Shown here in pieces: positions 55,873 to 64,000 of a DNA stretch of 64,000 nt. Below the pieces are notes generated by a model. That model saw only the letters and a program-made list of their open reading frames with translations, was not told the origin of the DNA and made no database searches. The position numbers and the translations under genes are program-made. Positions within the stretch are counted from its first letter, which is position 1. Each line of letters starts with the position of its first letter. Source of the stretch: Methyloprofundus sp. (lineage in GTDB: Bacteria; Pseudomonadota; Gammaproteobacteria; Methylococcales; Methylomonadaceae); contig DUBW01000043.1 in NCBI GenBank assembly GCA_012960135.1, forward strand, positions 1 to 64,000. Direction: 5' to 3'.

Positions 55873-56682
55873 TTAATCTTGATTATCCATGGCAAAACGC
55901 ATGGATTTTAATAATTCAATGATATCTTGTTTAGCAACTTCAGGGGCAGTTAAATTTGCCTCAATTTTACTAATTAATGCACTGCCGACAACGACAGCAT
56001 CACCAAGCCCGGCAATAATTTTAGCAGTTTCCGCATCTTTGATTCCAAATCCAATGCCTACTGGTAACTGCGTGTTTGCGCGAATATCAATTAATTTTCT
56101 TTGTACGTCTGATGTGTCTAGATTACCCGCACCAGTAATACCTTTTACAGAGACATAATACAGAAAGCCGCTACCGACTGAATCCATTTTTTTAATTCTG
56201 TTAGTGCTGCTATTCGGGGCTAGTAAAAAGATCTGGTCAATATTATACGAGTTTAACAAAGCAGCACATTCTTCTGCTTCTTCAGGGGGTAAATCAACAG
56301 TTAAAACGCCATCAACGCCTGCATTTTTAGCTGCCAGCGCAAAAGATTCATAACCCATCGCTTCGACAGGGTTTGCATAGCCCATTAAAACAACTGGAGT
56401 GGTTTGATTATTGGTCCTGAATTCGCTAACAATTTCCAGAGTACGGCGTAAGCTCATTTTATGCTCTAAAGCACGCTCACTAGCACGCTGAATAACTGGG
56501 CCATCAGCCATAGGGTCAGAAAAAGGTACGCCTAATTCGATAATATCCGCACCTGCTTCAACCATAGCATGCATCATGGGAACAGTGAATTCAGGGTTAG
56601 GATCCCCGGCAGTAATAAAAGGAATAAGTGCCTTGTGTCCCGACTGTTTAAATTCGGCAAATTTAGTCGCTAAACGGCTCAT
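55873..56682 (-). CDS. trpA: Tryptophan synthase alpha subunit
   Basis: Cleaves indole-glycerol phosphate to indole. 269 residues. Catalytic Glu in [15 protein letters not shown], catalytic Asp in [11 protein letters not shown], phosphate loop [12 protein letters not shown]. It overlaps trpB by four bases, and indole is passed to TrpB through the intersubunit tunnel. Confidence 0.96.
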   Translation of the reverse strand: MSRLATKFAEFKQSGHKALIPFITAGDPNPEFTVPMMHAMVEAGADIIELGVPFSDPMADGPVIQRASERALEHKMSLRRTLEIVSEFRTNNQTTPVVLMGYANPVEAMGYESFALAAKNAGVDGVLTVDLPPEEAEECAALLNSYNIDQIFLLAPNSSTNRIKKMDSVGSGFLYYVSVKGITGAGNLDTSDVQRKLIDIRANTQLPVGIGFGIKDAETAKIIAGLGDAVVVGSALISKIEANLTAPEVAKQDIIELLKSMRFAMDNQD

Positions 56683-57890
56683 ATTTGAACTCCTTCATGA
56701 TTTGCAATGGTCTGCATATCTTTGTCGCCCCGACCGGATAAATTCACAATTAAAATCTCATCTGATTGCATTGTCGGTGCTAATTTCATCGCGTAAGCCA
56801 GTGCATGACTTGATTCCAATGCAGGAATAATACCTTCCATGCGAGTTAAAGCATAAAAACCTTCTAAAGCTTCTTTGTCAGTGATGCTGACATATTGTGC
56901 GCGGCCTATATCTTTTAACCACGAGTGCTCAGGGCCTACTCCCGGGTAATCTAAACCCGCAGAAATGGAATGTGTTGCAATGATTTCACCGTCATCATCT
57001 GCCATTAAATAAGTGCGGTTACCGTGTAAAACTCCGGGGCGGCCGGCACATAAAGGCGCTGAATGACGGCCGGATTCAATGCCATCGCCCGCTGCTTCTA
57101 CGCCGATCATTTTGACATCAGCATCATCAATAAAAGGGTGAAATAAGCCAATCGCGTTGGAGCCGCCACCGATACAGGCGATTAATACATCCGGTAATTT
57201 TCCAGCTTGAGTAAGACATTGCTGCTTTGCTTCACGGCCAATAATGGATTGAAAGTCTCTAACCATCGCGGGATAGGGAGCAGGGCCTGCAGCCGTACCA
57301 ATAATATAAAACGTATTATCAACATTAGTTACCCAGTCACGAATCGCTTCGTTTAGGGCATCTTTTAGTGTTTTCGAACCTGAGGTGACAGAAACGACTC
57401 TTGCGCCCAGCAATTCCATGCGGTAGACATTTTGTATTTGCCTAGCTACATCGACAGCGCCCATATAAACCACGCACTCTAAACCTAAGCGCGCGCAAAC
57501 AGTGGCCGTAGCAACACCATGTTGACCAGCGCCAGTTTCAGCTATAATGCGCGTTTTACCCATACGCTTAGCCAATAAAATTTGGCCAATGGTATTATTG
57601 ATTTTATGCGCACCAGTGTGATTCAAATCTTCACGTTTAAGATAGATTTGTGCACCACCTAATTCACGACTCCAACGTTCGGCATGATATAGCGGCGAAG
57701 GCCGCCCAACATAATGTTGAAGGTCTTTATCCAGTTCGGCCAGGAACTCAGCATCGACCATGTATTTTTTGTAGGCCGCCTCGAGTTCTTCTACCGCAGG
57801 AATTAATGTCTCTGCGATAAATAAACCACCATAAGGACCAAAATGTCCCCGTTCATCCGGCATATTGTATGAATTAGTTGTTTCTGTCAC
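56679..57890 (-). CDS. trpB: Tryptophan synthase beta subunit
   Basis: PLP enzyme joining indole to serine. 403 residues. PLP Lys in [14 protein letters not shown], phosphate-binding [12 protein letters not shown], and the substrate loop [11 protein letters not shown]. Overlaps trpF by 17 bases and trpA by four. Confidence 0.97.
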   Translation of the reverse strand: MTETTNSYNMPDERGHFGPYGGLFIAETLIPAVEELEAAYKKYMVDAEFLAELDKDLQHYVGRPSPLYHAERWSRELGGAQIYLKREDLNHTGAHKINNTIGQILLAKRMGKTRIIAETGAGQHGVATATVCARLGLECVVYMGAVDVARQIQNVYRMELLGARVVSVTSGSKTLKDALNEAIRDWVTNVDNTFYIIGTAAGPAPYPAMVRDFQSIIGREAKQQCLTQAGKLPDVLIACIGGGSNAIGLFHPFIDDADVKMIGVEAAGDGIESGRHSAPLCAGRPGVLHGNRTYLMADDDGEIIATHSISAGLDYPGVGPEHSWLKDIGRAQYVSITDKEALEGFYALTRMEGIIPALESSHALAYAMKLAPTMQSDEILIVNLSGRGDKDMQTIANHEGVQI

Positions 57891-58515
57891 TTAGGTAAAC
57901 CTCAGTTAAAAATGCTGCTATTTTATTATTATCTTTTATACCTTTTGCCGCTTCCACACCGCTACTCACGTCTAAAGCATAGGGTTGTACTTGTGCGATT
58001 GCATCGCGTGCATTATGTGAGCCTAATCCACCGGCAAGAATAATGGGTAAATTACAGTGCTCTGGGATTAAATCCCAGTTAAACTGTTCACCGGTACCGC
58101 CTTTTGCCTTGGCATGATAGGCATCAAGCAATAAGCCCTGGGCATCGTGAAATTCAGTTGTTAATGCGTCGATATTAACTTCAGAATGCATTCTGATTGC
58201 TTTAATATAGGGCTTGGCATACATACGACACTCATCCCCCGACTCGTCGCCATGAAATTGTAAAACGTCAATTGCAACTTGTGCAATGACCTCTTTAATC
58301 TGCTCTTTAGTGGCATCAACAAAAAGCGCAACCACTGTAGTAAATGCAGGTAATGCAGCAACTATTTCCTGGGCTTTAGCGATGCTAACATGTCGGGGGC
58401 TCGCTGCATAAAAAACCAGGCCGATGGCATCAGTACCCGCATAAGCTGCATAAACTGCCTGCTCAGCCGAAGTAAAGCCGCAAATTTTGACCCGTGTCCG
58501 TTTTATTTTCTGCAT
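57874..58515 (-). CDS. trpF: Phosphoribosylanthranilate isomerase
   Basis: TIM-barrel isomerase of tryptophan synthesis, 213 residues. Catalytic Cys in [11 protein letters not shown], family block [32 protein letters not shown], and phosphate loop LAGGLGSHN. Head of trpF-trpB-trpA-accD-folC-SPOR-cvpA-purF. No attenuator peptide with Trp codons is visible in the 90 bases upstream. Confidence 0.95.
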   Translation of the reverse strand: MQKIKRTRVKICGFTSAEQAVYAAYAGTDAIGLVFYAASPRHVSIAKAQEIVAALPAFTTVVALFVDATKEQIKEVIAQVAIDVLQFHGDESGDECRMYAKPYIKAIRMHSEVNIDALTTEFHDAQGLLLDAYHAKAKGGTGEQFNWDLIPEHCNLPIILAGGLGSHNARDAIAQVQPYALDVSSGVEAAKGIKDNNKIAAFLTEVYLSDRNN

Positions 58516-58606
58516 ACAAAATTAAGCAATGAAGCCGAGTAGAATACCATATTGCACGACTCCCTTGAAGAGAAGAAATAGCCTGGCGGGCAGATTTATA
58601 AAATAG

Positions 58607-59356
58607 TTAGTGGCTGTGCGGATGACCATCGTGATTGTGAGTATGCGGCGTACTTTCCTCAGCTTCGGGTGGAACATTTATTTCAATGCTATGTACATGG
58701 GGTGCAGAGCTATTATGACTGTGTGCATGCTGGACTTCGCTCTGCCTCGGAGCATTATTCTTTTCCATTACAGGAGCAACAGCGGCTCCGTAATGATAGA
58801 CCATAAAACCGCCTAAATCAGCGCCTAGAGTCAGGAGTAAAACTAATAACCCGGATAAAAAAAAGTGACCATAGGTTTTGGTATAGAGAAAGCTATCTGT
58901 GGCAAAAAAGCGACGTAGTGATAAAATTAGCGCTATCACGGTCACACTGATGCCAAAAGCCTGATGGCGTAGCATAATTGCATGAGTCGCATCATTATGC
59001 AGGGCAGAATACGCCGCCTGAAATCCTGCTGAAACGGTAACAATTGCTGAGAGTGTGCCTAAATAAAGTAATGGAGTGGCAAACCTGCGCCACGTAAGCT
59101 TAGAGAATAAGCCACCTACAGTGTCGGCAACAAAAAATAAGCTAAACAAGGCGATAGGAAAGTGCACTAGCAAGGGATGGATATTATCCATTGCGCTAAT
59201 GCCAGGCATAATAGCGGCAAATATTTCAGCCGGGCTTTTAGTCGCAAGTGAATCTAGAAAGGTTAAAAAAGCTTCCAATCCTTTTACCGGGCTAAATCCA
59301 CCATGATTACCCCCACCATGAATCTGGGGTAATACATCAAATATTAAATCTATCAT
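58607..59356 (-). CDS. DUF2231 membrane protein with His-rich tail
   Basis: A 249-residue inner-membrane protein with DUF2231 core starting NIHPLLVHFPIALFSLFF (conserved HP..HFPI motif) and four helices through residue ~190. The tail is rich in His and acidic residues (VQHAHSHNSSAPHVHS and TPHTHNHDGHPHSH), suggesting binding of a transition metal such as copper, nickel or zinc. DUF2231 proteins may bind heme or metals; role unproven. Stands alone between trpF and pncC. Confidence 0.8.
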   Translation of the reverse strand: MIDLIFDVLPQIHGGGNHGGFSPVKGLEAFLTFLDSLATKSPAEIFAAIMPGISAMDNIHPLLVHFPIALFSLFFVADTVGGLFSKLTWRRFATPLLYLGTLSAIVTVSAGFQAAYSALHNDATHAIMLRHQAFGISVTVIALILSLRRFFATDSFLYTKTYGHFFLSGLLVLLLTLGADLGGFMVYHYGAAVAPVMEKNNAPRQSEVQHAHSHNSSAPHVHSIEINVPPEAEESTPHTHNHDGHPHSH

Positions 59357-59445
59357 TTTTCTTGTGTTTATTATTTCGTACGTTGTGCGTTTCTGGATGA
59401 GTATTTATGTGATGCATTATACGGTTATGATGTGTTATTTCATAG

Positions 59446-59931
59446 TTATTCGGTAGGGATTAGAAGCAAGGCTTTGTAAACTGCCTGGCGGCGAACTTCT
59501 TGTCTATCCCCGGCAAAGTGTTGTAATGATATATGTGCGGGTTGAGTGTTTTTTTGCCAGGCAATATAGACAGTGCCGACTGGTTTTTCTATCGTTCCAC
59601 CTGCAGGGCCTGCAATTCCGGTAATCGCAATGGCATAATCTGCCAGACTATTGTGTAATGCACCCTGAGTCATTTGCCTTGCTACTTCGGCACTGACTGC
59701 ACCAAATTGTTCAAGCGTTTCAGTATGTACCTGCAGCATATCAGTTTTAGCAGCATTGCTATAGGTAATAAAGCCCCGATCAAACCAGAGTGAACTACCA
59801 GCAATATCGGTAATGCATTGTCCTAACCAGCCCCCAGTGCAGGATTCGGCAGTGACCAGCCGGGCATGCTTGTCGATCAAGAAATGACTAAGCTTTTCGG
59901 CGGCCAGAGTAAGGTCCAGATTTGAATTCAT
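59446..59931 (-). CDS. pncC: CinA-family nicotinamide-nucleotide amidase
   Basis: Stand-alone CinA C-terminal domain that hydrolyses NMN to NaMN. The family block VTAESCTGGWLGQCITDIAGSS is at ~30-50 (Ser/Thr/Cys nucleophile region), then GFITYSNAAKTDML and AITGIAGPAGG. I start at the internal ATG giving MNSNLDLTLAAEKL because the 13 upstream residues of the ORF are not family-like. recA often follows in other genomes; here it does not. Confidence 0.9.
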   Translation of the reverse strand: MNSNLDLTLAAEKLSHFLIDKHARLVTAESCTGGWLGQCITDIAGSSLWFDRGFITYSNAAKTDMLQVHTETLEQFGAVSAEVARQMTQGALHNSLADYAIAITGIAGPAGGTIEKPVGTVYIAWQKNTQPAHISLQHFAGDRQEVRRQAVYKALLLIPTE

Positions 59932-60029
59932 AAACGCTTCACTTGCTATTAATATTAAAGCTAAGGACAATACTTTGTTAAAATCAAATACTAATTATAA
60001 AGGTACTTTCTGCTACTTTCAGAAATAAA

Positions 60030-60098
60030 TGTAGGACGTAGCTTTAGCCCGCTTTTTGGAATGTTTAAGATATTTGCGGGCTAAAGCCACGCCCTACA
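60030..60098. repeat. REP-like inverted repeat
   Basis: Two 23-base arms (TGTAGGACGTAGCTTTAGCC... and ...GGCTAAAGCCACGCCCTACA) with two mismatches enclose a 23-base loop. No T-run. Located in the divergent region between pncC and metZ. Resembles mobile palindromic REP-type repeats of gammaproteobacteria. Confidence 0.8.
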
Positions 60099-60134
60099 GA
60101 TCAAGTATTGCACTCAAGGATTTAAAATAGACAC

Positions 60135-61322
60135 ATGACAGATTTAGATTGGCACGAATATTCAGTAGAAACACAGGCAATTAGAGCGGGACATCGGCGC
60201 AGTCATGAGGGTGAGCATAGTGTGCCTATTCATATGACTTCTAGTTATGTGTTTAACAGTGCAGAAGAGGCAGCATTGCGCTTTACTGGCGAGCAACCAG
60301 GGAATATCTATTCACGCTTTACCAATCCAACTGTTGATACCTTTCAGCAGCGCCTGGCGCTGATGGAGAAAGGTGATCGCTGTCTTGCCTTTGCTTCGGG
60401 TATGGCGGCGATTATGGCAGTGGGGATGAGCCTACTTAAAGCGGGTGATCATGTCGTCTGTTCGCGTAGCGTATTTGGCAATACGGTACTGACGTTCGAG
60501 AATTACTTTGCTAAATTTGGTGTCGAGACTACCTTTGTAGAATTGCCTAATCTGGATGGCTGGGCAGCGGCGATACAGCCCAATACTCAGTTTTTATTTG
60601 TCGAAACGCCATCTAATCCGTTAATGGAACTGGTAGATGTTCGTGCATTGGCAGATATTGCTCACCAGAGAGATTGCCTGTTGGTGGTGGATAATGTTTT
60701 TTGTACACCGATTATGCAACAGCCGTTATCGCTGGGTGCCGATATCGTAGTTCACTCAGCGACTAAATATCTAGACGGGCAGGGGCGTTGCGTAGGTGGT
60801 GCCGTCATTGCCAGCGACGAAATTATTGAAAAATTGATTTATCCCTTTTTACGCACCGGTGGCGCGACAATGAGTGCCTTTAATGCCTGGGTGTTTCTGT
60901 CGGGACTGGAAACCTTGGCAGTTAGAATGAAGGCGCATTGCGATAGTGCCTTGGAACTGGCAAAGTGGCTGGAACAACAACCCGCTGTGGAAAAAGTACA
61001 TTACCCTGGTCTTGAGTCGCATGCCCAGCATGAACTGGCTAAACAGCAACAAAGTCACTTTGGTGCTGTAGTCAGTTTTGAATTGAAAGGTGGAAAAGAA
61101 CTCGCCTGGAAATTGATTAATGCTACACAAATGCTGTCGATTACTGCAAATCTAGGTGATGTAAAATCCACCATTACTCACCCGTCGACTACCACGCATG
61201 GACGTTTAGCGCCTGAAGTAAGATTACAGGCTGGTATTAAGGATAGTCTGGTGCGCGTGTCGGTAGGACTGGAAAATATTGAAGATATCAAGCGGGATTT
61301 ATTGCGCGGTTTGATACTGTAG
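60135..61322 (+). CDS. metZ: O-succinylhomoserine sulfhydrylase
   Basis: PLP enzyme making homocysteine from O-succinylhomoserine and sulfide. 395 residues. PLP Lys in HSATKYLDGQGRCVGG, phosphate-binding FASGMAAIMAV, and the Cys/Met-metabolism family end NLGDVKSTITHPSTTTH. It pairs functionally with MetA at 27.3 kb for direct sulfhydrylation. In Pseudomonas metZ follows purF; here it is about 7.6 kb away beyond trpF. Confidence 0.93.
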   Translation: MTDLDWHEYSVETQAIRAGHRRSHEGEHSVPIHMTSSYVFNSAEEAALRFTGEQPGNIYSRFTNPTVDTFQQRLALMEKGDRCLAFASGMAAIMAVGMSLLKAGDHVVCSRSVFGNTVLTFENYFAKFGVETTFVELPNLDGWAAAIQPNTQFLFVETPSNPLMELVDVRALADIAHQRDCLLVVDNVFCTPIMQQPLSLGADIVVHSATKYLDGQGRCVGGAVIASDEIIEKLIYPFLRTGGATMSAFNAWVFLSGLETLAVRMKAHCDSALELAKWLEQQPAVEKVHYPGLESHAQHELAKQQQSHFGAVVSFELKGGKELAWKLINATQMLSITANLGDVKSTITHPSTTTHGRLAPEVRLQAGIKDSLVRVSVGLENIEDIKRDLLRGLIL

Positions 61323-61341
61323 GTATTTATAACAAAAGTAA

Positions 61342-61373
61342 GAGCGGCCTTTAATTGCGATTAAAGGCCGCTC
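61342..61373. terminator. Hairpin between metZ and pgm
   Basis: A perfect 14-bp stem (gagcggcctttaat / attaaaggccgctc) with a TGCG loop lies between the convergent stops of metZ and pgm. T-runs are absent, so it may be a Rho-assisted terminator or REP-like element. Confidence 0.6.
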
Positions 61374-61390
61374 CTATGAGACTTCTTTGT

Positions 61391-63061
<1,671 letters not shown>

Positions 63062-63070
63062 TTAGCACTA

Positions 63071-63619
63071 ATGTCACTTATGAGATATTTCATTTTTTTA
63101 TTTCTGTTTTGTTTTACCTGTTTAAGTATGGCTGAAGATGCGACTTGGTTATTAGTCGATACGCAGAAAAAAATAATACAGGTCAAGCAGGGAAAGCATA
63201 TTCTAGAAAGCTTTGATAAGATTTCCATAGGCCGGAAAGGGGCTAACTATAAACAAAGGTCAGGCGATGATATTACGCCTCTTGGAAACTATAAGATTGC
63301 TTATATTAACGATCAGAGTAACTTTAGGGTGTTTTTTGGACTGAACTACCCTTCAGTATATGATGCTGAATTGGCCTTAATTGATAAGCGAATTTCTGTC
63401 CTGGAATTTCAGGAAATTAAGCAGGCGCACGAGAGTAATTCGCTACCTCCGCAAAATACCGTATTAGGTGGGTATATCGGGATTCATGGCATAGGTCAGG
63501 GAGACAAAAAGGTTCATGGTATTTTTGACTGGACTCAGGGTTGTGTGGCAGTGTCTAATCCGCAAATAGATAAACTGTCAAAGTGGATTTATCAAGGGAT
63601 GCGGGTGCAAATAAAATAA
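63071..63619 (+). CDS. Periplasmic L,D-transpeptidase (YkuD family)
   Basis: A 182-residue exported protein with signal peptide (FIFLFLFCFTCLSMA). The YkuD domain ends in the catalytic motif GIHGIGQGDKKVHGIFDWTQGCVAVSN (as two parts; His and the catalytic Cys in TQGCVAVSN). It may make 3-3 crosslinks or attach Lpp to peptidoglycan. The next gene encodes an Lpp-like lipoprotein, consistent with, but not proof of, such a link. Confidence 0.88.
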   Translation: MSLMRYFIFLFLFCFTCLSMAEDATWLLVDTQKKIIQVKQGKHILESFDKISIGRKGANYKQRSGDDITPLGNYKIAYINDQSNFRVFFGLNYPSVYDAELALIDKRISVLEFQEIKQAHESNSLPPQNTVLGGYIGIHGIGQGDKKVHGIFDWTQGCVAVSNPQIDKLSKWIYQGMRVQIK

Positions 63620-63757
63620 TTTGGCAAAGTTTTTAAAACAGGATAAAATTCAAACAATACTTATGTCTAGTATTGTTTATTGTCAGCCTAAGCTCCGAGT
63701 GTACTTTTTTAGTTTGTGTGCAGTAATAGTTAGGTTTTAGTTTTATTTTAAGGAATA

Positions 63758-64000
63758 ATGAAAATGATTAAATTATTAAAAGTTTCCGCTGTAATTTTAG
63801 GTACTAGTTTAGCTGTGGGTTGTGCAAGTACTGGCGATCTTGAAAAATTACAAGCAGATGATGCACGCGTTCAGTCGCAGATTGTATCGATCTCGGCTAA
63901 AGCTGATCGCGCAGCGAGTGATGCAAGTGCCGCAGCAGCTGCCGCAAACCGTGCAGCTGATTCTGCAGCTGAAACAAATCAAAAATTAGATCGTATGCTA
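63758..64000 (+). CDS. Lpp/OprI-like outer-membrane lipoprotein, partial
   Basis: The gene runs off the window; 81 codons are visible. Signal peptide (MIKLLKVSAVILGTSLAVG) with lipobox AVGCAS, then a heptad-like, alanine-rich helix (LQADDARVQSQIVSIS, SDASAAAAAAN) typical of trimeric murein lipoproteins. aagga precedes the ATG at 63758; a second ATG two codons later is possible. Presence of the C-terminal Lys that would couple to peptidoglycan cannot be judged. Confidence 0.88.
   Translation, partial: MKMIKLLKVSAVILGTSLAVGCASTGDLEKLQADDARVQSQIVSISAKADRAASDASAAAAAANRAADSAAETNQKLDRML

Noticed and set aside
58516-58606. Trp attenuator ahead of trpF
   Set aside because: No short frame with repeated Trp codons and no mutually exclusive hairpins seen.

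Overview
The window is a chromosomal segment of a gammaproteobacterium. Genes are densely packed, base composition looks moderate to AT-leaning by eye, and the order is classical for the class: def-fmt-rsmB-DUF4390-ntrYX, ffh, rpsP-rimM-trmD-rplS, sspAB, prlC-ubiD, and trpF-trpB-trpA-accD-folC-SPOR-cvpA-purF. RapA, SspA/SspB, an FNR-type regulator and an Lpp-like lipoprotein agree with this. The mix of housekeeping genes, sulfur transport genes and palindromic intergenic repeats would fit a methanotroph-like (Methylococcales) genome. That finer placement is inference; no methane-oxidation gene is present here.

Layout. 0.3-6 kb: a GST-like protein, a U32 hydroxylase/peptidase-family protein, the 3' half of a CusA/CzcA efflux pump truncated next to IS debris, and an SRAP (YedK) protein. 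6.2-16.7 kb: translation, rRNA-modification and secretion genes with the NtrY/NtrX two-component pair in the middle, ended by a UUCG terminator after rplS. 16.8-17.7 kb: a frameshifted ExeA-like ATPase. 18-23.7 kb: rapA, a TPR-like protein, sodB and sspAB. 24-27.3 kb: a secreted VCBS-type protein, a small exported protein and a decayed guanine-deaminase-like gene. 27.3-33.6 kb: metA with a P-loop partner, then a pap-ogt-xerD-lpxA-like operon. 33.7-38.2 kb: a thiosulfate/sulfite transport set, a 7Fe ferredoxin, a gamma carbonic anhydrase, and an SPFH protein with a zinc-ribbon partner. 38.2-46.8 kb: a PilZ-like protein, prlC-ubiD, a NUDIX gene between two copies of a structured repeat, a SlyD-type isomerase and purEK. 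47-51 kb: the accessory part, with a hidden small lipoprotein gene, fnr with an FNR box, an IS3 remnant, a sulfotransferase-like gene, a transposase remnant carrying a nested MITE with intact target duplications, and an ISL3-like fragment. 51-64 kb: the purF-to-trpF block, a DUF2231 membrane protein, pncC, metZ, pgm, an L,D-transpeptidase and the start of an Lpp-like lipoprotein.

How genes fit together. MetA and MetZ imply methionine synthesis through O-succinylhomoserine and direct sulfhydrylation. This is compatible with the sulfur-transport genes, although no physical link is shown. PurE, PurK and PurF supply purines. TrpF, TrpB and TrpA complete the end of tryptophan synthesis. Def/Fmt, RsmB, TrmD, RimM, S16, L19 and Ffh form a translation and targeting block.

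Most of the window is ordinary core genome. I did not find a clear new multi-gene system. The strongest non-routine signals are the 143-bp nested MITE whose removal restores a reading frame, the two-copy ~130-145-bp structured repeat around the NUDIX gene, the NtrX that lacks both GAFTGA and the Walker B aspartate, and the unlisted small lipoprotein gene divergent from fnr.
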